A stretch of DNA of 64,000 bases from Nocardioides sediminis (GTDB lineage: Bacteria > Actinomycetota > Actinomycetes > Propionibacteriales > Nocardioidaceae). Each line of letters starts with the position of its first letter. Positions within the stretch are counted from its first letter, which is position 1. Both the position numbers and the translations under genes were made by a program. The notes beneath the pieces were generated by a model. It did not search any database, had not been told where the DNA came from, and saw only the letters and a list, made by a program, of their open reading frames with translations. The stretch is taken from contig NZ_PZYZ01000002.1 of the NCBI RefSeq assembly GCF_003047295.1, positions 620,001-684,000 on the forward strand, in the 5' to 3' direction. Of this stretch, positions 33,552 through 42,348 are shown one piece after another.

Positions 33552-34553
33552 TCAGTACTCGTCGACGGAGCGCGCGGCCAGCAGCCGCCGGAAGGACTGG
33601 ACCCGGTCGGTGTCCGCCTCGCCGGCCGCCACCGCCTCGTCGAGCCCGCACTCGGGCTCCTCGGTGCCGTGGGTGCAGCCGCGGGGGCAGTCCTCGGTCA
33701 TCTCCTCCAGGTCGGGGAAGGCGCCGATGAGGTCCTCGGGCTGCACGTGGGCGAGGCCGAAGGACCGGATGCCGGGCGTGTCGATGATCCAGCCCTCGTC
33801 GTCGGGCAGCGCCAGCAGGTAGGCCGAGGTCGAGGTGTGCCGGCCGCGCCCGGTCACGGCGTTGACCACACCCACGTCGCGCCGGGCGGTCGGCACCAGC
33901 GCGTTGACGAGGGTGGACTTGCCCACCCCACTGTGGCCCACGAGCACGCTGGTGCGCCCGCGCAGCCGCGCCCTCAGCTCCTCGACGTCGCCGCCGCCCG
34001 GTCCCTTGAGCTGGGTGACCACCCACGGCACGCCCAGGGAGCGGTAGGTCGACAGCAGCGTCTCGGGGTCCGCGAGGTCCGCCTTGGTGAGGCAGAGCAG
34101 CGGCGACATGCCCGCGTCGTACGCCGCCACGAGCGCCCGGTCGATGAGCCGCGGCCGCGGCTCGGGGTCGGCGAGGGCGGTGACCACGACGAGCTGGTCG
34201 GCGTTGGAGACGATGACGCGCTCCACCGGGTCGTCGTCGTCGGCCGTGCGGCGCAGGGTCGTGGTGCGCTCGACGACCTCGACGATCCGGGCCAGCGAGC
34301 CGTCGGCGCCCGACGTGTCGCCGACGACGCGGACCCGGTCGCCGACCACGACGCCCTTGCGGCCCAGGGGGCGTGACTTCATCGCCATCACCGTGGTGCC
34401 GTCGACGAGGAGGGTGAAGCGCCCCCGGTCGACGGTGACGACGACCCCGTCGACGGCGTCGTCGTAGGTCGGACGGTCCTTGGTGCGGGGGCGGGTACGA
34501 CGGCGCGGCCGCTCGTAGTGCTCGTGGTCGTGCTCGTCGTACCGACCGCTCAC
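33552..34553 (-). CDS. rsgA: Ribosome small-subunit-dependent GTPase A
   Basis: A 333-residue circularly permuted GTPase that helps mature the 30S subunit. An OB-type N-terminal domain (about residues 38-100) precedes the permuted G domain: G4 is TKAD (usual NKxD), G1 is GHSGVGKST near residue 200, G3 is DTPG near residue 250. A C-terminal zinc region reads [14 protein letters not shown]. An extra basic and His/Asp-rich tail precedes the OB domain. The GTG start overlaps the aroA stop (GTGA), an order also seen in mycobacteria. Confidence 0.95.
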   Translation of the reverse strand: MSGRYDEHDHEHYERPRRRTRPRTKDRPTYDDAVDGVVVTVDRGRFTLLVDGTTVMAMKSRPLGRKGVVVGDRVRVVGDTSGADGSLARIVEVVERTTTLRRTADDDDPVERVIVSNADQLVVVTALADPEPRPRLIDRALVAAYDAGMSPLLCLTKADLADPETLLSTYRSLGVPWVVTQLKGPGGGDVEELRARLRGRTSVLVGHSGVGKSTLVNALVPTARRDVGVVNAVTGRGRHTSTSAYLLALPDDEGWIIDTPGIRSFGLAHVQPEDLIGAFPDLEEMTEDCPRGCTHGTEEPECGLDEAVAAGEADTDRVQSFRRLLAARSVDEY

Positions 34554-35830
34554 GCCGGACCCACCACCCCGGTCCAAACACCGGCGAAGTCCGGGAAGGT
34601 CTTGCCGGTGGTGGCGATGTCCTCGACCAGGACCCCGTCGACGGCGGAGCCGACGATGACGCCGGCGTGGGCCATCCGGTGGTCGGCGTAGGTGTGGAAG
34701 ACGCCGCCGTGCAGGGCCGCGGGACGGATGGTCAGTCCGTCGGCGTGCTCGGTGACGTCGGCGCCGAGGCCGGTCAGCTCGGTGGCCAGCGCGGCCAGCC
34801 GGTCGGTCTCGTGGCCGCGGATGTGGCCGATGCCGCGCAGGTGCGAGGGGGAGTCGGCGAGCGCGCACAGGGCGGCGACCGCCGGGGTCAGCTCGCCGAT
34901 GTCGTGCATGTCGAGGTCGATGCCCGCGATCGTGTCGCCGCCGGTGACCCGGAGGCCCGCGTCGGGCCCCGTGACCCGTTCGACCGTGCATCCCATGGCC
35001 ACGAGGATCTCGCGCAGGGCGTCGCCCGGCTGGGTGGTGTGCTCCGGCCAGTCCCGCACCGTGACGCTGCCGCCGCTGGTGGCGGCGAGGGCCAGGAAGG
35101 GCGCGGCGTTGGAGAGGTCGGGCTCCACCGCCTGGTCGAGGGCCGCGACGATCCCGGGGGCCACCGCCCAGCGGTTGGCGTCGCCGTCGTCGACGTCCAC
35201 CCCGCGCTCGCGCAGCATGGCCACGGTCATCTCGATGTGGGGCAGGGAGGGGACCGGCTTGCCGTCGTGACGGACGTCGACGCCGTGCTCGTAGCGGGCG
35301 CCGGCGAGCAGCAGGGCCGAGATGAACTGCGACGACGCGCTCGCGTCGATCACCACGGTGCCGCCCGGGACGGTGCCGGTGCCCACGACGGTGAACGGCA
35401 GGGCGCCCCGGCCCTCGTCCTCGACGCGGATGCCGAGGGCGGTGAGGGCCGCGAGCACCTCGCCGACCGGACGGTTGCGCATGTGGGGGTCGCCGTCGAA
35501 GGCGATGCGTCCCCGTGCCAGTCCCGCGATGGGCGGCACGAAGCGCATGACCGTGCCGGCCAGGCCGCAGTCGACGGCCGCGTCGCCCACCATCGGCCGG
35601 GGCGTCACCAGCCAGTCGTCGTCGCGGTCCTCCACGCCGACGCCCATCGCCCGCAGGCCGGCCGCCATCAGCAGGGTGTCGCGTGAGCGCAACGGACGGC
35701 GTACGACGCCGGGGCCGTCGGCGATCGCGGCCAGCACCAGCGCGCGGTTGGTCAGCGACTTGCTGCCCGGGAGCGAGACCACGCTCGCCACCGGGCCGAT
35801 CGGTCGGGGCGCGGGCCAGGACTCAGTCAC
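34550..35830 (-). CDS. aroA: 3-phosphoshikimate 1-carboxyvinyltransferase (EPSP synthase)
   Basis: A 426-residue shikimate-pathway enzyme joining shikimate 3-phosphate with phosphoenolpyruvate. [22 protein letters not shown] near residue 22 is the substrate loop, GLAGTVMRF near residue 90 the phosphate loop, and [19 protein letters not shown] near residue 115 contains the PEP-binding Arg. [14 protein letters not shown] closes the protein. It is coupled to rsgA. The same pairing occurs in the M. tuberculosis aroA region. Confidence 0.97.
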   Translation of the reverse strand: MTESWPAPRPIGPVASVVSLPGSKSLTNRALVLAAIADGPGVVRRPLRSRDTLLMAAGLRAMGVGVEDRDDDWLVTPRPMVGDAAVDCGLAGTVMRFVPPIAGLARGRIAFDGDPHMRNRPVGEVLAALTALGIRVEDEGRGALPFTVVGTGTVPGGTVVIDASASSQFISALLLAGARYEHGVDVRHDGKPVPSLPHIEMTVAMLRERGVDVDDGDANRWAVAPGIVAALDQAVEPDLSNAAPFLALAATSGGSVTVRDWPEHTTQPGDALREILVAMGCTVERVTGPDAGLRVTGGDTIAGIDLDMHDIGELTPAVAALCALADSPSHLRGIGHIRGHETDRLAALATELTGLGADVTEHADGLTIRPAALHGGVFHTYADHRMAHAGVIVGSAVDGVLVEDIATTGKTFPDFAGVWTGVVGPA

Positions 35831-35851
35831 CCGCGCACCCTATCGAGCGGC

Positions 35852-36382
35852 TCAGGTGAGCTGTGCCTTGGCGAGACGGGCCTCGCGGCGGGCGTCCTTG
35901 GCCAGCTGGCGGGCCTCCCGCTTGGCGTCGGCGGCGGCGCGGCGGGCGCGCCAGGCCAGGCCCGGCTTGCCCTCGGTGTCGACCCCGGCCAGCAGCAGGC
36001 CGCCCATCATCGAGACGTTCTTGAAGAAGTGGATCCTCTGGCTGCCCTTGGCGGACTCGTCCGACTCCTCCCAGAAGCGGTGGCCGGCCAGCGTGGTGGG
36101 CACGAGCGAGGCGGCCAGGAGCGTCGAGGACAGGCGGGGGGCCCGGCCCGTCGCGAGCGCGAGCCCGGCGGCCACGTGGACGGCGCCGTTGATCCGCACC
36201 AGCGTCGCGGCGTCGGTGGGGATCGGGGCCTGCGGGACGGCCTTCTGGGCCACCGGCACGAACCGGTCGGCGACCGGCTGGGCGGCCGGGGCCATGGCCT
36301 TGGCGTTCTTGAGGGAGTTGATGCCGCCGACGACGAACATCGAGGCCAGCATGGGGCGTGCGATCAGTCTGATGACGGTCAT
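35852..36382 (-). CDS. DoxX family membrane protein
   Basis: A 176-residue membrane protein with segments around residues 4-24, 70-90, 93-112 and 125-140 and the DoxX-like RPMLASMFVVGGINSLKN start. The C-terminus (from about residue 140) is a highly charged Lys/Arg/Ala helix that should lie in the cytoplasm. The family is linked loosely to redox and thiosulfate handling; no specific role is visible. It lies 21 bp from aroA on the same strand, upstream of it. Confidence 0.9.
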   Translation of the reverse strand: MTVIRLIARPMLASMFVVGGINSLKNAKAMAPAAQPVADRFVPVAQKAVPQAPIPTDAATLVRINGAVHVAAGLALATGRAPRLSSTLLAASLVPTTLAGHRFWEESDESAKGSQRIHFFKNVSMMGGLLLAGVDTEGKPGLAWRARRAAADAKREARQLAKDARREARLAKAQLT

Positions 36383-36455
36383 GGGTCATTCCTACACGAC
36401 GCTGCGCACCTCGGGTCCACCCCACCGGGGGCCGGCACCCGCCGGCTGGTGGGGA

Positions 36456-38246
36456 TCACCAGCTGACGACCACCGAGTCGTCGGACGGGTCGTCGTCGGC
36501 CGCGCCGGTGATCGCGACGGTGACCCGCGGTTCCCGGTTGCCGGCGACCGCCCGCACCACGAAGGGGCTCGCGTCACCGACCGTGCAGGTCGCCACGGCA
36601 CCGTCCCGGCACCGGGCGTCGCTGCTCGAGAAGGTGACCAGGGTGCCGGAGAGCACGACGGTGGCCGACCCGCCGGCCGGGATCCCCGTGACGCGCACCT
36701 CGAGGTCCGCGACGACCGGGCTGACGCGTCGTACGACCGTCGCCACGGCGAGGTTGCGGGGCGGGAGGGGGTCGGGCGACTCGGTGGTCGGCGGCGCGGT
36801 GGGCTCCTGCGTGGGAGCCGAGGTGGGTCCCGAGGTCGGTCCCGGGCCGGCGGTCGGCGGGGGACCTGCGGTGGGTGCCGACGTCGGCGCAGCGGTGGGC
36901 GTACCGCCGGGGCCGGGGGTGCCGGTCGGCCCGTCCGAGGGCCCCGTGGTGGTGCCGGGGCCCGAGGTCGTGCCGGTCGTGGGTTGGCCGGTGGGGCCCT
37001 GCGTCGGGTCGGACGTCTGGCCCGGCCCGCGCGTCGGCCCCGCGGTCGGTCCCGAGGTCGGGTCGGTCGTGGACCCCGGCCCGTCCGTGCCGACGGGAGG
37101 CCCGGTGACGGGGTCGGTTCCCGGGACCGTGGCGGCGGGCGCGGGGGCCGTCGCGTCGTCGGGCGTCCTCGCGCTCGAGGACGTTCCCGCCGTACGACCG
37201 CTCGCCGCCTGTCGTCGCGCGTCGTCCCCGGGACCGGGGGACGTCACGGCGGTCGGCGTGGTCGCCGGCCCGCCGGGCGTCGTGCCGGTGAACTCGCCGG
37301 AGACCACCGCCGGTGGGCGGCTGTCCTGCCAGACGAGGAATCCCCCGCCCGTGATGGCCACCGCGGTGGTGACGCCGACGACGACCGCCGTCTGCGAGTT
37401 GGCGACGACGAGGTCGCGCGCGCGCCCCAGCACGCCGGCGATCCCGGCCGGCGCCGCCGCGCCGACCGATGCCGAGACGTAGGCGGTTCCGGCGCCGCCG
37501 AGGAGCAGCGGGGCGAGGATGGCCCCGAGGTTGGAGTTGACCTCGCTGAGCTCGAGGTAGATCGCCGCGCAGGTGCGGCACCCGCCGAGGTGGTCCTCGA
37601 CCTTGCCGGCGTCACGGCGCGAGATCCCGTTGCGGACGTAGGCGCCGAGGTGGGCGCGGGTCCACTGGCAGGACTCGTCGTCGAGGTCGGTGGCGTGCTC
37701 GTTGAGGTAGGCCTGGCGCAGTCCCTCGCGTGCGCGGTAGGCGAGCGCGGAGACGGAGTTGGCGCTCATGCCGAGCAGGGGGGCGACGTCGGCGGGCTTC
37801 TGCCCCTCCACCTCGGTGTGCCACAGGACCAGCTGCCAGCGCTCGGGCAGCGAGGCGAACGCCCGGGCCGCCGCCGCGCTCTCGAAGCCCTCCACCGCGG
37901 TGTCGCGGAAGGGGATGCCCGGATCGAACATCTCGATGTCGTCGGTGGTCTGCAGCCGCGACGTCGCGCGCAGCCGGTCGACGCGCAGGCGGCGCACGGC
38001 CGTGAGCAGGTAGGCACGGAACGCGACGTCGGGCCCCCCACCACGCTGCAGCACCTGGAGCACCTTGACGAAGGCCTCCGAGACGAGGTCCTCCACGTCA
38101 CCCGCCGAGACCAGCTGCCGTGCCAGCCGTCGGGCGGCCTCGACGTGGCGCTCGAAGAGCTGGCCGTAGGCATCGGTGTCCCCGCCTCGGACCGCCGAGA
38201 TGAGCTCGGCGTCGCCCGGGGCCTCAACGCTCGTCGTGCTGCTCAT
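36456..38246 (-). CDS. ECF sigma factor fused to zinc-finger anti-sigma, membrane segment and surface domain
   Basis: A 596-residue multidomain protein. Sigma region 2 spans about residues 12-88 (LFERHVEAARRLARQLV, VEDLVSEAFVKVLQVL) and region 4 about 125-178 (LPERWQLVLWHTEVEGQKPADVAPLLGMSANSVSALAYRA). Next comes a zinc-finger HLGGCRTC near residue 217, hydrophobic segments around 240-300, then roughly 150 residues of Pro/Gly/Thr repeats (coded around 36770-37260) and a C-terminal beta-like domain. The layout is sigma, anti-sigma, membrane anchor and extracellular end in one chain. ATG 38246 was taken as the start; the ribosome site is weak. Confidence 0.85.
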   Translation of the reverse strand: MSSTTSVEAPGDAELISAVRGGDTDAYGQLFERHVEAARRLARQLVSAGDVEDLVSEAFVKVLQVLQRGGGPDVAFRAYLLTAVRRLRVDRLRATSRLQTTDDIEMFDPGIPFRDTAVEGFESAAAARAFASLPERWQLVLWHTEVEGQKPADVAPLLGMSANSVSALAYRAREGLRQAYLNEHATDLDDESCQWTRAHLGAYVRNGISRRDAGKVEDHLGGCRTCAAIYLELSEVNSNLGAILAPLLLGGAGTAYVSASVGAAAPAGIAGVLGRARDLVVANSQTAVVVGVTTAVAITGGGFLVWQDSRPPAVVSGEFTGTTPGGPATTPTAVTSPGPGDDARRQAASGRTAGTSSSARTPDDATAPAPAATVPGTDPVTGPPVGTDGPGSTTDPTSGPTAGPTRGPGQTSDPTQGPTGQPTTGTTSGPGTTTGPSDGPTGTPGPGGTPTAAPTSAPTAGPPPTAGPGPTSGPTSAPTQEPTAPPTTESPDPLPPRNLAVATVVRRVSPVVADLEVRVTGIPAGGSATVVLSGTLVTFSSSDARCRDGAVATCTVGDASPFVVRAVAGNREPRVTVAITGAADDDPSDDSVVVSW

Positions 38247-38406
38247 GCTGACCAACCGGTGAGGGGCAAAAGGGTGACGCCACTGTAGGCCCCCGGTCGG
38301 GGGTGGTGCAGACAACTCGGCGAATCGGCGTCATGGGTCCCCGGGACCGTCGTCCCACCCCCGCACGACGAGAACAGAGGTCACGACACCGGCGAGGGGG
38401 AGCACC

Positions 38407-39153
38407 GTGGGATTGTTCGCACTGCGCGCGCGGCGTCCCGCGGCCGGTCCCGGGACGGGTGAGGTGCTGCCCACCGACGCGCGCATGGGGCTCCCGCGTC
38501 GGTTCGAGGCAGTGGCGGAGGCACTCGTCTCGGGATCGGATCCCACCGAGCCGTGCGCGGTGGTGGGTCGCGAGCTCGCCCTCGACGGCGCGTCGCTGGA
38601 GGAGACGATGGCCGCCCTGCGCGAGACGTGGGTGGCCGTCCGGGGGACGGACCCGTCGTACGACGCGACCTCGGCGCTGCTCGTGGCCTGGAGCGAGGCG
38701 ACGCTGTCCTACTTCCACGCGCTCTCCTGCGAGGACCCTATGACCGGCCTGGCCACCCGGGTCCACGTCCGCAGCCGGCTCGGCGACCTCTACCGCCAGC
38801 ACGGGTCCACCGACGTCCCCGCGCAGTGGGCGCTCGTCGTCTGCGAGCTGACCGGGGACGCGCCCGTCGGTGGCGAGGTCGACCCCGGGCACCGGCTGGG
38901 CCGCTCGCTGCGGCTGGCCCGGGTGGGCGAGGCGGCCCGCACGGTCTTCGCCGGGGGCGAGACCGTCGGCAGGCTCGCGCCGCACCGGGTGGTCGTCGTG
39001 GCGTCGCGCGGAGACCGGCTCGGCACCCGGGTCCGGCTGCTCCGGTCGCTGGTCACCGGGATGACCGACGACCCGCCGCGGGTCTGGATCGAGGGACTCC
39101 CGAGCAGCGACCTGGCGGCCGCCCAGCTGCTGGACGAGCTGGCGCGCGCCTGA
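38407..39153 (+). CDS. Hypothetical protein with degenerate GGDEF-like domain
   Basis: A 248-residue protein, partly recognised. DPMTGLATRVHVRSRLGDLYR near residue 118 matches the start of a diguanylate cyclase domain (D-x-x-T-G-L-x-x-R), and SLRLARVGEAARTVFAGGETVGRLAPHRVVVVASR resembles the middle of that fold. The GGDEF signature itself is absent, so cyclase activity is unlikely. The first 100 residues are helical. It has a strong ribosome site (GAGGGGGAG) before GTG 38407. It diverges from the sigma/anti-sigma fusion across 160 bp; shared regulation is possible. Confidence 0.7.
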   Translation: MGLFALRARRPAAGPGTGEVLPTDARMGLPRRFEAVAEALVSGSDPTEPCAVVGRELALDGASLEETMAALRETWVAVRGTDPSYDATSALLVAWSEATLSYFHALSCEDPMTGLATRVHVRSRLGDLYRQHGSTDVPAQWALVVCELTGDAPVGGEVDPGHRLGRSLRLARVGEAARTVFAGGETVGRLAPHRVVVVASRGDRLGTRVRLLRSLVTGMTDDPPRVWIEGLPSSDLAAAQLLDELARA

Positions 39154-39180
39154 GCGCCCTCCGACCGGCGCCGGTGTCAC

Positions 39181-39186
39181 TACGCT
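39181..39186 (+). promoter_or_regulatory. Putative -10 element of the SRAP gene
   Basis: TACGCT lies 7 nt before ATG 39194, with no ribosome site in between; it fits a leaderless transcript. Confidence 0.4.
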
Positions 39187-39193
39187 GGGCCGC

Positions 39194-39940
39194 ATGTGCG
39201 GACGCTATGCCTCCTCGCGGAGCCCCGAGGACCTCGTCGAGGAGTTCGAGGTCGTCGCCGACCGGACCCCCGCACCGCTGGCCGCCGACTACAACGTCGC
39301 GCCCACCAAGGAGGTCTACGCCGTCGTCGAGCGGCCGCCGTCCAGGGACAGCCCCGAGCCCCCCGAGCGCCAGCTGCGCGTCCTGACCTGGGGACTCGTG
39401 CCCTCGTGGGCCAAGGACCCCTCCATCGGCAACCGGATGATCAACGCGCGGATGGAGACCGTCGCCGACAAGCCGGCGTACAAGAGGGCCTTCGCGGTGC
39501 GCCGCTGCCTGCTGCCCGCCGACGGCTACTTCGAGTGGTACCCCACCTCCCGCACCACCAAGGCCGGCAAGCCGGTCAAGCAGCCGTTCTTCATCCGGCC
39601 CGCCGACGGGGGAGTACTGGCCATGGCCGGGCTCTACGAGATCTGGCGGGACCCCAGCCGCGCCGAGGACGACCCCGACCGCTTCCGGTGGACCTGCACG
39701 GTGATCACCACCGACGCCGAGGACTCCCTCGGGCACATCCACGACCGGATGCCGCTGATGGTCGAGCGGGACCGGTGGTCGCAGTGGCTCGACCCGCGCG
39801 TGGGCGGCGAGCTGTCCCTGCTCGTCCCGGCCGCGCCCGGCCGGCTGGAGGCCTACCCGGTGTCCACCGCCGTGGGCAACGTGCGCAACAACGGCCCCGA
39901 GCTCGTGGAGCCGCTTCCCCTGGAGGACGTGCCCTCGTGA
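39194..39940 (+). CDS. SOS response-associated peptidase (SRAP, YedK/HMCES)
   Basis: A 248-residue SRAP protein. The catalytic Cys is residue 2 (MCGRYA), freed by removal of Met to link covalently to abasic sites in single-stranded DNA. NARMETV, CLLPADGYFEWY (catalytic Glu) and IHDRMPLM (His) supply the other conserved residues. A TACGCT -10 lies upstream and there is no ribosome site. It is coupled to the hydrolase gene by GTGA. In M. tuberculosis the SRAP gene lies near sigH and aroA, as here. Confidence 0.95.
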   Translation: MCGRYASSRSPEDLVEEFEVVADRTPAPLAADYNVAPTKEVYAVVERPPSRDSPEPPERQLRVLTWGLVPSWAKDPSIGNRMINARMETVADKPAYKRAFAVRRCLLPADGYFEWYPTSRTTKAGKPVKQPFFIRPADGGVLAMAGLYEIWRDPSRAEDDPDRFRWTCTVITTDAEDSLGHIHDRMPLMVERDRWSQWLDPRVGGELSLLVPAAPGRLEAYPVSTAVGNVRNNGPELVEPLPLEDVPS

Positions 39941-40590
39941 TCACCCCGGACGTCCGGAGCCTGCAGACGCCGCACGGCGAGGCCCGCCTGCACGTACGAC
40001 GCGCACACCGGCCGGTTGCGACACTGCTGCTCAGCCACGGGGCCGGCGGGGGAGTCGACGCCCGCGACCTGGTGGCCCTGGCCGCGGCGCTGCCCGCGCA
40101 GGGCGTCAGCGTCCTGCTCCTGGAGCAGCCCTGGCGCGTGGCCGGGCGCAGGATCGCCACCCCGCCGGCCACGCTCGACGCCGCGCTGGCGTCCGCCGCC
40201 GCCGCCGTGCGGTCGAAGGCCCCGCTCGTGGTCGGTGGTCGTTCCGCCGGCGCCCGGTCGGCCGCCCGGTCCGCCGCCTCGCTGGGCGCGGTCGGCTGCC
40301 TGGCCCTGTCCTTCCCCCTCCACCCGCCGGGCCGTCCGGAGAAGTCCCGGATGGACGAGCTGGCCTCCTCCGGCGTGCCCACCCTGGTGGTGCAGGGCGA
40401 GCGGGACCCGATGGGGCGCCCCGAGGAGTTCCCCGCGGACCTCGACCACGTGGACATCGCCGTCGTGCCGGCCGCGGACCACGGCCTCAAGGTCCCCGCC
40501 CGCGCCCCGCTGAGCCAGGACGACGCGATGGGCATCGTCGTGGAGTCGACGCTGGAGTGGCTGGTCCGCGAGGTCCTCGGCAACCGGTAG
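39937..40590 (+). CDS. Alpha/beta hydrolase, KANL3/Tex30-like
   Basis: A 217-residue hydrolase-fold protein. TLLLSHGAGGGVDARDL is the oxyanion region, VVGGRSAGARSAARSA near residue 98 is the nucleophile elbow (G-x-S-x-G), the acid is in VQGERDPMG near residue 150, and ADHGLKVP near residue 183 holds the histidine. This small family has no assigned reaction. Its GTG start overlaps the SRAP stop, so the two are made together. The sigR promoter begins within 14 bp of its end. Confidence 0.87.
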   Translation: MITPDVRSLQTPHGEARLHVRRAHRPVATLLLSHGAGGGVDARDLVALAAALPAQGVSVLLLEQPWRVAGRRIATPPATLDAALASAAAAVRSKAPLVVGGRSAGARSAARSAASLGAVGCLALSFPLHPPGRPEKSRMDELASSGVPTLVVQGERDPMGRPEEFPADLDHVDIAVVPAADHGLKVPARAPLSQDDAMGIVVESTLEWLVREVLGNR

Positions 40591-40603
40591 CGACAGCGAC
40601 CCC

Positions 40604-40630
40604 GGGAATCACCGGACGACCGGAGGTGTT
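40604..40630 (+). promoter_or_regulatory. SigR/SigH-type promoter upstream of sigR
   Basis: GGGAAT at 40604-40609 and GTT at 40628-40630 are separated by exactly 18 nt, the consensus for SigR of Streptomyces and SigH of mycobacteria. It lies 86 nt before the sigR ATG and implies autoregulation. Confidence 0.85.
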
Positions 40631-40702
40631 GAACGGTCGTGATCGCCACAGCCCCACGTCCGGCCCGCAACCGCTCGACCCTCGGTCCAGCCGAGGCCGC
40701 AG

Positions 40703-40708
40703 TAGTCT
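40703..40708 (+). promoter_or_regulatory. Putative housekeeping -10 element of sigR
   Basis: TAGTCT lies 8 nt before ATG 40717 and could give a second, leaderless transcript besides the SigR-dependent one. Confidence 0.4.
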
Positions 40709-40716
40709 GGGCAACG

Positions 40717-41373
40717 ATGACCGAATCACTCCAGACCGACGGGGACCCCGCGGTCGACCTCGAGACAGAGACCGCGGACGAGCGCGCACTGCGCTTCGAG
40801 CGCGACGCACTGCCCCTCCTCGACCAGCTGTACGGCGCGGCCATGCGGATGACCCGCAACCCCGCCGACGCCGAGGACCTGGTGCAGGAGACCTTCGCCA
40901 AGGCCTACTCCGCGTTCCACCAGTTCAAGCCCGGCACCAACCTCAAGGCTTGGCTCTACCGCATCCTCACCAACACCTACATCAACACCTACCGCAAGAA
41001 GCAGCGCGAGCCGCAGCAGTCGATGGCCGAGGACGTCGAGGACTGGCAGCTGGCGCGCGCGGAGTCCCACAGCTCGACGGGCCTGAAGTCCGCCGAGACC
41101 GAGGCTCTGGAGCACCTGCCGGACTCCCAGGTCAAGGACGCCCTCCAGCGACTGCCCGAGGAGTTCCGGCTCGCGGTCTACCTCGCCGACGTCGAGGGAT
41201 TCCCCTACAAGGAGATCGCCGAGATCATGAACACCCCCATCGGCACCGTGATGTCCCGGCTGCACCGGGGCCGTCGCCAGCTGCGCGACATGCTCGCCGA
41301 CCACGTACGGGCCCATGACCTGCTTCCCGCCGGCACCACCGGCGGTACGTCGGGCGAGGGGAGCGCGTCGTGA
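40717..41373 (+). CDS. sigR: ECF sigma factor SigR/SigH (thiol-oxidative stress)
   Basis: A 218-residue ECF sigma factor. Region 2 is [53 protein letters not shown], and region 4 is [47 protein letters not shown]; both match SigR/SigH closely. It drives thioredoxin, mycothiol and proteasome-type stress genes in relatives. It overlaps rsrA by GTGA and has its own consensus promoter upstream. An in-frame GTG at 40639 exists, but ATG 40717 gives the family start. Confidence 0.95.
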   Translation: MTESLQTDGDPAVDLETETADERALRFERDALPLLDQLYGAAMRMTRNPADAEDLVQETFAKAYSAFHQFKPGTNLKAWLYRILTNTYINTYRKKQREPQQSMAEDVEDWQLARAESHSSTGLKSAETEALEHLPDSQVKDALQRLPEEFRLAVYLADVEGFPYKEIAEIMNTPIGTVMSRLHRGRRQLRDMLADHVRAHDLLPAGTTGGTSGEGSAS

Positions 41374-41636
41374 GCGAGCACGGGCACAGCAACGAGGACT
41401 GCGCCGACTACCTCGAGCGCATCGTCTACTTCCTCGACAACGAGCTCGACGAGGCCGACTGCTCCGCGGTCCGCGTGCACCTCGACGAGTGCGGTCCCTG
41501 CCTGGAGAAGTACGACCTCCAGCGCACGGTCAAGGCCGTCGTGGCGCGGTCGTGCACGGAGTCCGCGCCGGACGGGCTCCGCGAGCGGGTGCGCGTCCAG
41601 ATCCGCGCGGTCCAGGTCCAGATCACCGAGGGCTGA
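41370..41636 (+). CDS. rsrA: Mycothiol-system zinc-containing anti-sigma factor RsrA
   Basis: An 88-residue ZAS-family redox-sensitive anti-sigma factor. The metal and redox ligands are Cys11 (EDCADYL), then H-x3-C-x2-C as HLDECGPC near residue 34. Oxidation forms a disulfide, releases zinc and frees SigR. The GTG start overlaps the sigR stop, the normal arrangement. Length and position of all ligands match RsrA, so function is well supported. Confidence 0.95.
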   Translation: MSEHGHSNEDCADYLERIVYFLDNELDEADCSAVRVHLDECGPCLEKYDLQRTVKAVVARSCTESAPDGLRERVRVQIRAVQVQITEG

Positions 41637-41752
41637 CCGCGGGCTGAACCGGGGCAGCGGGGCTGATTGGCCCCGTCGATCCGCATTTGAGAGGATGCCC
41701 TGAGCCCTGTACGGGGCACCCGTCAGGGCAACACGATTTCTGGAGGACGATC

Positions 41753-41827
41753 ATGGGCAAGACCGGTCGCAAGCGCCGCGCTCGCAAGAAGAAGGGCGCC
41801 AACCACGGAAAGCGCCCCAACGCCTGA
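41753..41827 (+). CDS. Ribosomal protein bL37 (24 aa)
   Basis: A 24-residue, very basic protein (MGKTGRKRRARKKKGANHG...) ending GKRPNA. It matches the actinobacterial large-subunit protein bL37 in length, composition and the ANHGKRPN ending. A strong ribosome site, TGGAGGA at 41741-41747, precedes ATG 41753. It is followed by a perfect 12-bp hairpin terminator. Its place right after sigR-rsrA is notable but may simply be conserved order. Confidence 0.85.
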   Translation: MGKTGRKRRARKKKGANHGKRPNA

Positions 41828-41840
41828 GCGTTGAGACACC

Positions 41841-41867
41841 GAGCCCCCGGCCACTGGCCGGGGGCTC
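41841..41867 (+). terminator. Rho-independent-type terminator of bL37
   Basis: GAGCCCCCGGCC and GGCCGGGGGCTC form a perfect 12-bp stem with a 3-nt loop, 13 bp after the bL37 stop. No T tract follows, as is common in high-GC actinobacteria. Confidence 0.85.
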
Positions 41868-41898
41868 GCTGCATGTGCGGCGGGACCCCCGGTCGGAT

Positions 41899-41951
41899 TC
41901 ACCGCTCCAGCGGTGACTCTGGCGCTTGCTGGCCGATGCAACGGCCAGCAA
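41899..41951. repeat. Two perfect inverted repeats between bL37 and the thioesterase
   Basis: TCACCGCT/AGCGGTGA (41899-41916, 2-nt loop) and TTGCTGGCCG/CGGCCAGCAA (41926-41951, 6-nt loop). They precede the end of the convergent thioesterase gene and may terminate its transcript. Confidence 0.6.
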
Positions 41952-41979
41952 CCGTCGGAGTCGGCCAGCCGGTGGGGCG

Positions 41980-42348
41980 TCAGAGGCGGGAGAGGAAGCG
42001 CTCGGCGTCCACGACCACGCGCGTCACCTCGCCGGCGCCGACGACCTTGCCGGAGCCGAGGTCGCGGGCGCTGACGGTCAGCCGGCGCAGCCGCCCGTCG
42101 GCGTACGACGTCGTTGCGCTGACCTCGATGCGGGCGCCGACCGGGCTGGCGGCGAGGTGCTCGAGCTGCACCCGGGTCCCGACGCTGGTCTCGCCCTCGG
42201 CCAGGCCGGGCTCCACGGCGGCGCAGGTGGCCGCCTCGCACCAGGCGAGCAGCCGCGGGGTCCCGAGCACCGGCAGCGAGCCGCTGCCGACCGCGAGGGC
42301 GGTGTCGTCCTCGGTGACGGTGAAGGTGAGGGTGGTCGTGTCGCTCAT
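41980..42348 (-). CDS. Hotdog-fold thioesterase (FlK-like)
   Basis: A 122-residue hotdog protein. AVGSGSLPVLGTPRLLAWCEAATCAAV and GETSVGTRVQLEHLAASPVGARIEVSA resemble fluoroacetyl-CoA thioesterase FlK and its many acyl-CoA relatives. The usual catalytic Thr/Glu/His could correspond to GTP (Thr near residue 30), Glu38 and the LEHL His. Fluoroacetate use is not implied. The ATG overlaps the GNAT stop (ATGA), so the two are co-translated. Confidence 0.75.
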   Translation of the reverse strand: MSDTTTLTFTVTEDDTALAVGSGSLPVLGTPRLLAWCEAATCAAVEPGLAEGETSVGTRVQLEHLAASPVGARIEVSATTSYADGRLRRLTVSARDLGSGKVVGAGEVTRVVVDAERFLSRL

